From Brucella pseudintermedia (GTDB lineage Bacteria > Pseudomonadota > Alphaproteobacteria > Rhizobiales > Rhizobiaceae), in the NCBI RefSeq assembly GCF_008932435.1, contig NZ_WBWE01000012.1:62001-126000 (forward strand): 64,000 nucleotides of DNA. Direction: 5' to 3'. Under the pieces are notes generated by a model. That model saw nothing but the letters and a program-made list of their open reading frames with translations. It was not told where the DNA came from and searched no databases. Made by a program: the position numbers and the translations under genes. The first letter of the stretch is position 1; each line of letters opens with the position of its first letter. Of this stretch, positions 1 to 7,541 are shown piece by piece.

Positions 1-148
1 CGTCAATGATCGACATCACCATGAAAGCGGCCAGCAGGATCGCAAAGGCGACAAGTTCGCTCCATACGAGAATCCAGAGCAGAAGATCGTCTTCCGGGCG
101 ATCCCCTGAACCCGTTGCAACCATGGTCAAATCTTCGGTTCCAGACAT
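1..148 (-). CDS. norE: NorE-like cytochrome c oxidase subunit III family protein, N-terminal part
   Basis: Only the first 49 residues are in the window; the gene runs off the left edge. The protein starts MSGTEDLTM, has a short acidic soluble head (residues 1-24, with ERPEDD-like charge) and then enters a hydrophobic segment, LLLWILVWSELVAFAILLAA, that looks like the first membrane helix of the subunit III/NorE family. NorE proteins accompany nitric oxide reductase in the inner membrane and aid its activity. An AGG lies eight bases before the ATG. The neighbouring nnrR, nirV and nirK genes support a denitrification role. The identification rests on a short fragment and on context, so it could be another subunit III-like protein. 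Confidence 0.6.
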   Translation of the reverse strand, partial: MSGTEDLTMVATGSGDRPEDDLLLWILVWSELVAFAILLAAFMVMSIID

Positions 149-182
149 GGAACATGCCTAGCGCCCGCAATCGGGGGCTTCT

Positions 183-196
183 TTGCGTTTTGGCAA
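183..196. promoter_or_regulatory. FNR/NnrR-like box between norE and the hemerythrin operon
   Basis: TTGCGTTTTGGCAA is a TTGC-N6-GCAA dyad that extends one base further on each side. It lies in the divergent gap, 35 bases before the norE start and 56 before the 51-residue ORF. Crp/Fnr-family regulators of the NnrR/Dnr type bind 14-bp TTG-N8-CAA dyads. The assignment is by shape and position only. Confidence 0.5.
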
Positions 197-251
197 AGAA
201 CGAGCGCACTGACGGCGACATTGTATCGCCGCCATAGCAAAGGAAATCTCA

Positions 252-407
252 ATGACGGACGCACAGATCGGACTCATGGTCGCGACCCCGGCAATCATCG
301 GCTTTTCGCTGGTTCTCTACCGTATGGGGGCCTTGCAAGGCGCTGGCACCCTGTCCGCCGTCGCGGCTTCCATCGCGATTGCCGCGGTTCTTTTCCTCGG
401 TCAATAA
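252..407 (+). CDS. Small membrane protein, 51 residues, next to norE
   Basis: I do not recognise a named family. The ORF starts MTDAQIGLM after a good ribosome-binding site (AAAGGAA, six bases before the ATG). It shows two hydrophobic stretches, about residues 6-24 and 32-49, separated by RMGALQGAG, so it is probably a two-span inner-membrane protein. Its stop codon abuts the ATG of the hemerythrin-like gene with no spacer, so the two are almost certainly co-transcribed and translationally coupled. The FNR-like box 56 bases upstream and divergent norE suggest expression during denitrification. A role as a small accessory subunit of nitric oxide reductase, comparable to NorF, is possible but is inference. 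Confidence 0.6.
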   Translation: MTDAQIGLMVATPAIIGFSLVLYRMGALQGAGTLSAVAASIAIAAVLFLGQ

Positions 408-893
408 ATGGTGGAGAGGCCTGTGGACACGCCGGTCCTGCACGCGGTCGATATCAGCCGCCTGGAAGCGCACCATCACGAGCTTCTGGAGCTGTGCCTG
501 CAATTGGAGGAAATAGCCGATGACCGTGAAACCGGCTCTGCCGGTCAGGAGTGTCGGCGCATCGCAATGCTCATTCCCCGCCTGGTCGGCGAAACCCATG
601 CGCTTGAAGAAGAGGTCCTGTTCCCCGATTTTCGCCGGCAGGCCCATTCGCATTTTGCCAATGCCATCATCGAACGGCTGAAGGCGGAACATCGTTGTGA
701 CCGGTTGGCTGCCGAGGAATTGTCACAGGTCCTGATCGCGCTTGCAGAAGGGCGTTGCAGTCTTGCGCCCGACACGATTTCATACATGGTGCGCGGCTTT
801 ATCGAGAGCGTGCGCCGCCATATCCTGTCGGAGAAGCTGATGATAGAAGCGCTGCTGGCGGCGAAATCCGGGGACCGTGAGGTTTTCGAATGA
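408..893 (+). CDS. Hemerythrin-like (HHE) domain protein
   Basis: This is a 161-residue soluble protein with the four-helix, His/Glu-rich pattern of hemerythrin HHE domains: EAHHHELLEL near residue 22, THALEEEVLFPDF near residue 65, AEHRCD near residue 91, and RRHILSEKLMI near residue 132. These residues probably hold a di-iron site that binds O2 or NO, or that takes part in repair of iron centres; the reaction is not known for this protein. The ATG directly follows the stop of the small membrane protein. It belongs to the denitrification block and faces nnrR tail to tail. DUF2249 proteins, often associated with hemerythrin domains, are encoded 4 kb away. The HHE assignment is fairly safe; the role is inferred. 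Confidence 0.75.
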   Translation: MVERPVDTPVLHAVDISRLEAHHHELLELCLQLEEIADDRETGSAGQECRRIAMLIPRLVGETHALEEEVLFPDFRRQAHSHFANAIIERLKAEHRCDRLAAEELSQVLIALAEGRCSLAPDTISYMVRGFIESVRRHILSEKLMIEALLAAKSGDREVFE

Positions 894-1014
894 AACGAAG
901 GCCACACCCCTGAATCGCATCGGGAAGATATTGCTTCAAATGTTTGTTTTTATTGTATTTTAGCGAATAAACGTCGGGGTATTTCCGCCTGAAACTTCAC
1001 CTTTTTCCGTTGTT

Positions 1015-1710
1015 TTATCGCTCGCCATCGGCAAGCCGCCTGATGCCCGACATATTGAGAACGGTCAGTTTCTGGCGTCCGCCGCGAACAAAACCCAGCG
1101 CTTCCCAACCGGTGAGGATGCGCGACACCGTATGCAGCGTTGTCCCGGTCATTTCGGCGATATCCTGCTTCGTGATCGGAAAATCGATGCGGATACCGTC
1201 TTCCTCTTTGCGTCCGGCCTGACGCGCAAGGCGCAGAACCGTGTGCGCGACGCGCCGCTCCACTTCTTCCGTCGACATTTCGCGAATGCGCGTATGGGCT
1301 TCTTCCAGCCGCTTGCCGATGGTCTGGATCGCATTCATGGCCAGACCGGGGTTCTGCTCGACGAAATAGTCCCAAAGCTCGGTCGGCCACGCAAGCACAA
1401 TGCTCTCCATGACAGCGACTGCGGTGCCGGGATAATCGCTTCTCTGCAAGGCGCGCGCAAAGCCGAAAAGGTCGCCCGGATGCACCATGCGGACGATGAT
1501 CTGCTGTCCGTCCGGCGTCACCTGATTGACCTTCAACCGCCCGTGCAGGAGGAGATAGAACATGACGGCATCGTCGCCCTGTTCAAAGATCGCCTCTCCC
1601 GGCAGGACACGCTTTGTGGTTGCATATGAGACGAGTTTGTCGAGTTCGCCGTCATTCATTTTTGCGAACAGCGACAGTTTCCTGACAAGTCCGCGATCTA
1701 TCATGGACAT
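1015..1710 (-). CDS. nnrR: Crp/Fnr-family nitric-oxide-type regulator (NnrR)
   Basis: The protein is about 231 residues. It has an N-terminal cyclic-nucleotide-binding-like domain (roughly 20-130, with GEAIFEQGD and HGRLKV), a dimerisation helix (about 140-165) and a C-terminal winged helix with the recognition segment TGTTLHTVSRIL. It contains no cysteine at all, so it cannot carry the oxygen-sensing 4Fe-4S cluster of true Fnr; this fits the NnrR/Dnr group, which switches on nirK and nor genes in response to NO. FNR-like boxes occur upstream of nirK and the DUF2249 operon. The start is uncertain: the ATG at 1710 is chosen, but a GTG at 1722 and an ATG at 1704 are in frame, and no ribosome-binding site decides between them. 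Confidence 0.85.
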   Translation of the reverse strand: MSMIDRGLVRKLSLFAKMNDGELDKLVSYATTKRVLPGEAIFEQGDDAVMFYLLLHGRLKVNQVTPDGQQIIVRMVHPGDLFGFARALQRSDYPGTAVAVMESIVLAWPTELWDYFVEQNPGLAMNAIQTIGKRLEEAHTRIREMSTEEVERRVAHTVLRLARQAGRKEEDGIRIDFPITKQDIAEMTGTTLHTVSRILTGWEALGFVRGGRQKLTVLNMSGIRRLADGER

Positions 1711-1809
1711 TGCATTTCTCACACTCCAAGACCCATATTTACCTTAGCACAGCAACGCGGGCTTGGAATTGTTTTCGGAGCCGGGGACCGGGCGTTCACA
1801 GTTAATCCC

Positions 1810-2730
1810 TCATGCGCCAATGTTCCTGATACGCTTCCATACCACGGCATGCCAGCGGTTGTCGCGCACCAGCCTGAAGCCGAGATTATCGGGCGGAACG
1901 CCAACGCTGCACCCCCCGGTTTTCGGGTTGCGGATGAACGAACTGATCGCCGCGCGGTGCTGGCCGTTGGCCACGTAAACGCCGCATGAAGACATTTCCG
2001 CAACCTGCTTGCCATAGGCATCGATATTGACACGGCGGTGGCAGGTCTGCGTCCATTCCCACACATTGCCTGCAATGTCGGCTACGCCCAGTTCGTTGAC
2101 GCCGAAGGCACCGGCGGGGCGTCTCGCAGGGCTTCTGTCCTGCTTGCGGGCGCTTTGTTTTTCATAATCCTTTAGCCAGCGCAGTGCGGGATTGCTTGCG
2201 GCATCGTCCTCGATACCGAGCGCATCGTCGGGAAAGCGCGAGCCGGCTGCGAAAGCCCATTGCTCGTCGGTTGGCAGATGCCAGATCTCTCCGGTCTTGC
2301 GCGATAGCCAGTCGGCATAGGCCTGCGCATCGTCATAGCTCACGCCCACGATCGGCGCCCCGGCGGCGGGTGCATCCTGGTTATGCGGCAGGACCTCCGC
2401 CGGCTGGCACGCGCCATCCGACACGCAACGTTCGTAGTCGGCTGTGCTGACCTGATATTTCATGATCTCGAATGCCCGTGACAGCTTGCGCGTCGTCAGG
2501 GGGGCATCGACCGGATAATTGTTCTTCTGAAAGTCACCATTGGCCCTGTAGGTCATGGTGCGCGGCGCGATGACAACCGTTTCAGGACGCAGCACGGACG
2601 CATCCGGCTGCGATTGGCCCGCACGCCCCACGGCGTCAACGACGAACAGTCCCGCGACAACCGCCAACAGAACCGCCGGAACGGCTATGGCAAGCTCACG
2701 CAGGCACTTTTTTCCTGTGCACTTGGTCAT
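1810..2730 (-). CDS. nirV: NirV, formylglycine-generating-enzyme-like protein of nitrite reduction
   Basis: This protein of about 306 residues has an N-terminal membrane anchor or uncleaved signal (LAIAVPAVLLAVVAGLFVV) followed by a sulfatase-modifying-factor/FGE fold: YQVSTADYERC, PIVGVSYDDAQAYADWLS, HLPTDEQWAFAAG, GNVWEWTQTC and GFRLVRD at the C-terminus. NirV proteins are found next to copper nitrite reductase genes in many denitrifiers; their exact function is unsettled. It lies downstream of nirK on the same strand, 144-165 bases after the nirK stop, and is probably co-transcribed. The ATG at 2730 gives MTKCTGKKCLREL; a GTG at 2751 is an alternative, and neither has a clear ribosome-binding site. 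Confidence 0.87.
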   Translation of the reverse strand: MTKCTGKKCLRELAIAVPAVLLAVVAGLFVVDAVGRAGQSQPDASVLRPETVVIAPRTMTYRANGDFQKNNYPVDAPLTTRKLSRAFEIMKYQVSTADYERCVSDGACQPAEVLPHNQDAPAAGAPIVGVSYDDAQAYADWLSRKTGEIWHLPTDEQWAFAAGSRFPDDALGIEDDAASNPALRWLKDYEKQSARKQDRSPARRPAGAFGVNELGVADIAGNVWEWTQTCHRRVNIDAYGKQVAEMSSCGVYVANGQHRAAISSFIRNPKTGGCSVGVPPDNLGFRLVRDNRWHAVVWKRIRNIGA

Positions 2731-2857
2731 CGGATTAACAAGGGACTGCACCCATTCGGGAGGCAGACGGATGCAGCCCTAGCCTTTCTTCGCAAAGCGA
2801 CAGATGGAGCGGTTCTATCGATTCCGTTAGGCAGGAACCGCTCAGGGAGGGTTTGCC

Positions 2858-2884
2858 AAGGCGCTTCGGGAGGCAAAGCGCCTT
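2858..2884 (-). terminator. Stem-loop just after nirK
   Basis: AAGGCGCTT (2858-2866) and AAGCGCCTT (2876-2884) form a perfect nine-base stem with a nine-base loop, 11 bases beyond the nirK stop. There is no clear run of U in the nirK direction, so it may stabilise or process a nirK-nirV transcript instead of ending it. Confidence 0.4.
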
Positions 2885-2894
2885 CATGCATTGG

Positions 2895-4025
2895 TTACAT
2901 GCCAGACGGCGCGAGAACCGATGTCATCAGGTCGTCGTTCCATTCGCCCGTGACCTTGAAATGGGCTGCTGCGCCAAGTTCAAAAGCCTCGATCAGGTTG
3001 TGGTTCACATAGGCATAGATACCGGGCTGCTCGAACGTATAGAGGGCTGCTCCGGCTGTGCCGCCCGGAATGAACCAGGTTTCCTGATCGACATCGGGCG
3101 GCGTGTTGAACTTGCCGTTCGCCCAGACATAATCCCCGTGGCCGCCGATCAGATGCGGCCTGGTATCGCGATTGGCCTGCGAATGGACGATGAAGACCCT
3201 CTCGCCAACCGCCGCCGTCATCGCCTTGTCGCCGGTCAGCGCGCCGACAGCGCCGTTGAAAACGACATGGGTCGGGGTGAGGGTGCGCATGACTTTGAGC
3301 GTGTCTTCATACGAGTCGCCCGGTGCATCGTATTTCTTGTATTTGCCATTCTCGTCACGCGGCACATAGAAATCCTGCTCGCCGACATAGTAGATCTTGT
3401 CGTAGGTCAGGGCCTTGCCCTTGCCGTCGTGCAATCCCTCGCGAGGCAGCACCATGACCGCGCCGTTCATGCCCGAAACGACATGCCACGGCACCATTCC
3501 GGTAGGCGCGCAGTGGTAGACGAAGACGCCAGGCTTGGTGGCCTTGAAACGCAGGATCGTCTTCTCGCCCGGATTGATTTCGGTCAGCGCGCCGCCGCCC
3601 AAGGCACCCGTCGCCGCGTGGAAATCGATATTGTGCATCAGCGTGTTGGTTTCGGGGTTGATGAGGGTCAGCTCGAGATAATCGTCCTGATGCACAACCA
3701 TCAGCGGGCCCGGAACAGTGCCGTTGAACGCCATGGCGTGAACTTCCGTTCCCGCATCGTCGATGATGATTTTCTTTTCCTCGATCACCATGGTGAATTC
3801 GACCACCTTGGGGCCACCCTCCGCGACCTGGGTGTGAGCATGCACGAAGGGAGGGTCCACCAACTCCACCTTCTGGCGCGGCAGTGCCGCTATCTCCGCA
3901 GCGCTTGCCTTCCGCACCGCGCCCTGTCCCCAGGCCGATGTGGTTGCCAGCACCGGCCCGAGCGCCCCAGCCAGGGCGGCTCCGGCCAATATGCTGCGGC
4001 GGCTGATTTGCATCTGGTCGACCAT
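2895..4025 (-). CDS. nirK: Copper-containing nitrite reductase NirK
   Basis: A 376-residue enzyme that reduces nitrite to nitric oxide in the periplasm. It begins with a Tat-type signal, [16 protein letters not shown], ending near AWGQ. Copper ligands are visible: HNIDFH (type 1 His and type 2 His) near residue 133, [15 protein letters not shown] near residue 174 (type 2 His, type 1 Cys and His), SGMNGAVM (type 1 Met), and HLIGGHGDY near residue 300 (type 2 His). Two cupredoxin domains cover most of the chain. Length is normal for the family. The ATG at 4025 follows a clear AAAGGAGA. A perfect TTGA-N6-TCAA box lies about 80 bases upstream, which fits NnrR or Fnr control. nirV follows on the same strand. 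Confidence 0.96.
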   Translation of the reverse strand: MVDQMQISRRSILAGAALAGALGPVLATTSAWGQGAVRKASAAEIAALPRQKVELVDPPFVHAHTQVAEGGPKVVEFTMVIEEKKIIIDDAGTEVHAMAFNGTVPGPLMVVHQDDYLELTLINPETNTLMHNIDFHAATGALGGGALTEINPGEKTILRFKATKPGVFVYHCAPTGMVPWHVVSGMNGAVMVLPREGLHDGKGKALTYDKIYYVGEQDFYVPRDENGKYKKYDAPGDSYEDTLKVMRTLTPTHVVFNGAVGALTGDKAMTAAVGERVFIVHSQANRDTRPHLIGGHGDYVWANGKFNTPPDVDQETWFIPGGTAGAALYTFEQPGIYAYVNHNLIEAFELGAAAHFKVTGEWNDDLMTSVLAPSGM

Positions 4026-4103
4026 CGATACTCTCCTTTACGATAGGACCGAGCATTTCCTGCTCTGTCCTCACGACTATAAAAAAGGCCGTATGGATGG
4101 TCC

Positions 4104-4117
4104 TTGACTGCGATCAA
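4104..4117. promoter_or_regulatory. FNR/NnrR box upstream of nirK
   Basis: TTGACTGCGATCAA is a perfect TTGA-N6-TCAA dyad, 79 bases before the nirK start codon. This is the classical Fnr/NnrR consensus and the natural target for the regulator at 1015-1710. Confidence 0.75.
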
Positions 4118-4339
4118 GGTGGTGCGGAAAATCGGTCAATATTAATACTTAAGTATCAAAGGGTTATGCTGATTTGTTGATTAATGTTCTGTCTTGTTTG
4201 CGCTGGCGCAAAGGCTCAGCGGCACGTTCCGGTCAAAGAGAAACCAGCGGACGGTTGGCACCGTTCGCTGGTTTCGAGGATGGCTGGAGCGGTTGCTTTT
4301 TAAAAGGAAATGTTGAAACCGCGATCTCCTGTTTTCCGA

Positions 4340-4657
4340 TTACGCGCCAAACCGGGCCTGTACTTCAGGCGCTGCCATTTCCGGAATCCACTGCGGTTCG
4401 TAGACGAGTTCCACCTTCACCGCGTGAACGCCTTCGACAGATGCGGCGCTGGCGCGCACGGCCTCGGTGAGGAAGCCGGCCGCAGGGCAGCCGGGCGTGG
4501 TGGTCGTCATGCAGATATCGACAATGCCGCCGTCCTTAATGTCGATGCTGTAGATCATGCCGAGATCAATCAGGTTGAATCCGAGTTCGGGATCGAGCAC
4601 CAGACGCAGATTTTCGACGATCTGCTGCTCCATACCGGCATGGGCTATGGCATCCAT
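4340..4657 (-). CDS. DUF59/MIP18-family protein (iron-sulfur assembly-like)
   Basis: A 105-residue protein of the DUF59 (MIP18, PaaD/SufT-like) family. Visible hallmarks are LDPELGFNLIDLGMIYSI near residue 20, MTTTTPGCPAAG with the conserved cysteine near residue 55, and a C-terminal YEPQWIPEM. Relatives act in maturation of Fe-S proteins, but no target is known here. It is the last gene of the four-gene operon, starting five bases after the stop of the double DUF2249 gene. The ATG at 4657 (MDAIAHAG) is chosen because it fits that spacing and the family start. Given the NnrR-like box upstream of the operon, a role in Fe-S repair or loading under nitrosative stress is a reasonable inference. 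Confidence 0.8.
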   Translation of the reverse strand: MDAIAHAGMEQQIVENLRLVLDPELGFNLIDLGMIYSIDIKDGGIVDICMTTTTPGCPAAGFLTEAVRASAASVEGVHAVKVELVYEPQWIPEMAAPEVQARFGA

Positions 4658-4662
4658 GGCAG

Positions 4663-5196
4663 CTACCTCGGCTCTGCGACGCGGATCATGATGCGATAGG
4701 CATTGCCGGTCTCGTCGAGATTGCCGACCCATGCGTGGCCGCGTTTTTCCAGCTCTGGAAAGAGAAACAGGGGCTCGCGGTGCAGGAGGGCGAAGAGAAC
4801 GGCGCCGACGGGCATAGCCTCCACTTCGGCAAGAATGCGCACCATGGGTTCCGGCGGCTGCATGTCCGAGCAGTCGAGATAGCGCGAGGGTTCCGGCCAG
4901 ACTTCCGGCGAAACGACATTCTGCGAAAACTGCAATTCTCGCTTGGCGTCCGCGACGGGGCAAAAAAGCACCTGCCAGTCGCCGTTCTCCAGAGGCTCGG
5001 CTTTTGCGGAAAAGCCTTTCCGTTCCATGACGCTGAAAAGCGGTGCCGGTTTGAACGGCGCGATCAATTGCAGGCTTTGCCCCGGGGCAAGACCGTCCAC
5101 TGCTTCCATGATGGCATTGAACGGCTCCACGCCGCCCCTGATCAGCGGGCGCACGTCCAGCACATAGTGTGCGATGTCCTGAACTGAGGGTTTCAT
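4663..5196 (-). CDS. Protein with two DUF2249 domains
   Basis: A 177-residue soluble protein built of two similar halves. The first (about 10-85) has LDVRPLIRGGVEPFNAIMEAVDGLAPGQSLQLIAPFKPAPLF and the second (about 100-175) has LDCSDMQPPEPMVRILAEVEAMPVGAVLFALLHREPLFLFPEL; each carries the DUF2249 pattern D-x-R/S-x(5)-P...I...L-x-G-x-x-L...P-x-P-L. The duplication is visible by eye. DUF2249 proteins occur with hemerythrin and nitric-oxide-linked genes, but their biochemistry is not established. Its ATG overlaps the stop of the membrane-protein gene by four bases, indicating translational coupling, and the DUF59 gene follows five bases later. Confidence 0.8.
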   Translation of the reverse strand: MKPSVQDIAHYVLDVRPLIRGGVEPFNAIMEAVDGLAPGQSLQLIAPFKPAPLFSVMERKGFSAKAEPLENGDWQVLFCPVADAKRELQFSQNVVSPEVWPEPSRYLDCSDMQPPEPMVRILAEVEAMPVGAVLFALLHREPLFLFPELEKRGHAWVGNLDETGNAYRIMIRVAEPR

Positions 5197-6560
5197 TTCG
5201 ATCTCCTGAAAATTGGTTCACCGGCGTAGATCAGATGCGGCAGGCTTGCCCCTTTTGGCAGACGCAGGCCGTTGGGTACATCAAGAAGCCGCCGGGCGCG
5301 AAAGAAGTGCACGGTCAAGGCAAATATGGCGATGAGATTCAAACTTGCGGCCACGCGGAACACGGTCGGATAAGCGGCGATCAGGGCCAGCGTCCCGATT
5401 GCGACGCCGCTATAATAAAGAGCGAACCATTGCCGCGCACGGTGTTCGCTGACCATATCCTGCACGCGCGGCGTCGGCGCGCGTCCCATGAAAGGGCCAT
5501 AGCATTCCAGCCAGGTCAGGAACGGTATGATCTTGTAGAGCTGGGCGAGGCTGAGGCCGCTCAGCCAGCCGAAGGCGAACAGATAGACCAGAGCGGCGAT
5601 CATCTGGTCGGACATGCCAGTCCGGAACAGGGCAATCGCCAGCAGGAGCGAAAGTCCAAGCGCAATGAAAGCCGGAATACTGGCGGCGCTGTTCAATTCA
5701 ATCGTCTTGCGTTTGCGCTGCCGGTAGATCGCCTGAATATCGATCATATAAAGGGCGATGCAGGCGATGCCGGGAACGAGGGCCGCTGTGACGGCAATCC
5801 CCACCGATCCCGCTTCCAGCGCTGCGATGACGATCCCGGCTGCAAGGATGGTAAGGGCGGCAACGCCCTCCCACCAGAGGATTCGGGTTGTCTGCCGCAC
5901 GGCATCGGGCGACAGCATGAACATGGTCAGCAGCCTGTAGCTGACGCCCATGGCGGTAAAGGTCATCCACCCGCCAAGGCCAAGCGCGGCGTGAACCGGC
6001 AAGGCCGCTCCCGCAATATCGAGCAGAATGGCCTGTTCCGCCAGTCCGGAAAGCGCGAAGGTGAAAACGCTGCCAAGAAGGGCGGTTGTCAGAAGGCAGC
6101 AAATACCGGCTGCGACGAACCGCGCTGGCATGGCGATCGGGCGGGCAAGCCAGAGCGTCATGCCCAATATTGCAAAAATGATCGAGAAGCCGCAGGTCAG
6201 CAGAATGCCGGAGACCGGCAGCAGCCAAGCCGGGCTTTCCGCCAGCCCCGCCATGCCCGCAAAGCCGGTGAGCAGGCCGCAAAGGCCCGTCACCAGCAAA
6301 AGCAAGGCGGGGAGGCTTGCGCCGCTTCCCCATAAGGGCCTGTTCACCAGAACCGGCACGAATTGCATGAGCGCGCCGCTCATGAGCAAGGCCAGCCATC
6401 CGATGGAAATGGCGTGCACGACGATGAGCGTTTCGGCGGCGCGTATTCCATGAGCCGGAAAGCCGAAACCGCCTGCCATCAATCCAAGCCCAAAGACGAG
6501 GAAAGCCAGCGAAGCGGTAAAATAGGACAGGGTCCAACGGGAAAGCGTCGCGCCGATCAT
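5193..6560 (-). CDS. Polytopic membrane protein of the denitrification block, heme-copper-oxidase-subunit-I-like
   Basis: A 455-residue, very hydrophobic protein with about twelve membrane spans. Conserved-looking His motifs sit in spans: VVHAISIGWLALLMSGALMQ near residue 50 and LPVHAALGLGGWMTFTAMG near residue 190, followed by RLLTMFMLSPD. The H-x(4)-LG-x-x-G pattern resembles short subunit-I-like proteins related to cbb3 oxidases and to NnrS, which suggests heme or copper binding; this is inference from pattern. It sits between two DUF2249 genes, overlapping the downstream one by four bases and starting 34 bases after the upstream one. The likely job is electron transfer or sensing linked to nitrite and NO. 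I could not assign a gene name with confidence. Confidence 0.65.
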   Translation of the reverse strand: MIGATLSRWTLSYFTASLAFLVFGLGLMAGGFGFPAHGIRAAETLIVVHAISIGWLALLMSGALMQFVPVLVNRPLWGSGASLPALLLLVTGLCGLLTGFAGMAGLAESPAWLLPVSGILLTCGFSIIFAILGMTLWLARPIAMPARFVAAGICCLLTTALLGSVFTFALSGLAEQAILLDIAGAALPVHAALGLGGWMTFTAMGVSYRLLTMFMLSPDAVRQTTRILWWEGVAALTILAAGIVIAALEAGSVGIAVTAALVPGIACIALYMIDIQAIYRQRKRKTIELNSAASIPAFIALGLSLLLAIALFRTGMSDQMIAALVYLFAFGWLSGLSLAQLYKIIPFLTWLECYGPFMGRAPTPRVQDMVSEHRARQWFALYYSGVAIGTLALIAAYPTVFRVAASLNLIAIFALTVHFFRARRLLDVPNGLRLPKGASLPHLIYAGEPIFRRSK

Positions 6561-6594
6561 CTCAATTCGTCCCGGACATTGCGCCTACAAGACT

Positions 6595-6882
6595 TCAGTG
6601 ATTGCCGCAGCTACATTCGTGGTCCGCGCCGTGATGAACTTTCTGGCGGCCGATCTCGACCCGCCACAACGGACCAGTTTCCTTGTAGACCCACGAGAAC
6701 AGGCCTGGATTGCGGGTTTCGAGCTGGCGGCGCAGCGGAATGGGATCGTGATCGTTGATGATTTCCAGCGCATCGCCGGGTTCAAGCGCATCGATCATTG
6801 AGAAGATCGTCGCGTGCCGCGAAATGGGCGGTATGGTGCGAACGTCGATTACCGGGGAGGGGGAGACAGGTTCTGCCGACAT
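6595..6882 (-). CDS. Single-domain DUF2249 protein with Cys/His tail
   Basis: A 95-residue soluble protein, first gene of the four-gene operon. The DUF2249 pattern is clear: IDVRTIPPISRHATIFSMID followed by LEPGDALEIINDHDPIPLRRQLE and SWVYKETGPLWRVEI. It ends in HHGADHECSCGNH, a cluster of two Cys and four His that could bind a metal ion. The C-terminal motif is common in stand-alone DUF2249 proteins. The gene is followed after 34 bases by the membrane-protein gene and preceded by an FNR-like box about 93 bases upstream. Function is unknown; the tail and context suggest metal or redox chemistry. Confidence 0.8.
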   Translation of the reverse strand: MSAEPVSPSPVIDVRTIPPISRHATIFSMIDALEPGDALEIINDHDPIPLRRQLETRNPGLFSWVYKETGPLWRVEIGRQKVHHGADHECSCGNH

Positions 6883-6974
6883 CTTGTTGTTCCGTGGCTG
6901 TCAGGCTTCGAAGCATGATGACGACAGCCGCATCATCATTCGAGCCATTCTAGAGTGACAGGCGCAGACCGGAT

Positions 6975-6988
6975 TTGTTGTATCTCAA
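6975..6988. promoter_or_regulatory. FNR/NnrR-like box upstream of the DUF2249 operon
   Basis: TTGTTGTATCTCAA is a TTGT-N6-TCAA near-dyad, one base from the TTGA-N6-TCAA consensus. It lies about 93 bases before the DUF2249 start codon, close to the spacing seen for the nirK box. Confidence 0.5.
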
Positions 6989-7078
6989 AGAAGACGGGAA
7001 ATTCTGTCCGATATTCATTCGATCGATGATGCGGGGCGGGCAGTCTTGTTGCCCCCCGCACTGATTCTTGAAACGGCG

Positions 7079-7522
7079 TTACTGGTTGATTTCCGGCTCG
7101 ACGAGCTTCTTCAGCTTTTCGAGGGATTCCTGCCAACCGAGATAGCAGGCTTCGGCCGGAATTATATCCGGCACGCCTTCCTGCTCGATGTTGATTTCGG
7201 ACCCGACCGATACGGCTTTCAGCGTGATCGTGACTTTCATTTCGCCCGGCAGGTTCGGATCGTCGAAACTGTCCGTATAGACGAGCTTTTCTCCCGGAAC
7301 GAGCTCGACATATGTGCCGCCGAATGAATGGCTTTGGCCCGTCGTAAAATTCCGGAAAGACATTCTGTGCTTGCCGTCCACTTTTGCCTCCAGCTCATGG
7401 ACAGTGCAGACAAAGCCATAGGGCGGCAGCCAGCTTGCCATGGCGTCCGGCTCGATGAAAGCGCGATAGACCTTCTCCGGCTTGGCGGCGAAGACACGGT
7501 GCAGGCGAATTGTGCTGGGCAT
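7079..7522 (-). CDS. SRPBCC/AHSA1-type ligand-binding protein
   Basis: A 147-residue protein of the SRPBCC superfamily, AHSA1-like (activator of Hsp90 homologue 1 C-terminal fold). The pattern is typical: IRLHRVFAAKPEKVYRAFIEPDAMASWLPP at the start, GGTYVELVPGEKLVYTDSF in the middle and LGWQESLEKLKKLVE in the C-terminal helix. Such proteins bind small hydrophobic ligands; no ligand can be named here. It lies 19 bases downstream of a TetR regulator on the same strand, so the two form an operon and the SRPBCC protein is probably part of the response the regulator controls. Confidence 0.82.
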   Translation of the reverse strand: MPSTIRLHRVFAAKPEKVYRAFIEPDAMASWLPPYGFVCTVHELEAKVDGKHRMSFRNFTTGQSHSFGGTYVELVPGEKLVYTDSFDDPNLPGEMKVTITLKAVSVGSEINIEQEGVPDIIPAEACYLGWQESLEKLKKLVEPEINQ

Positions 7523-7541
7523 GGTTTCCTCCCATTGCGTT

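Noticed and set aside
2853..4046. Forward open frame of about 400 codons over nirK
   Set aside because: Antisense to a certain nirK with complete copper ligands; shadow frame.
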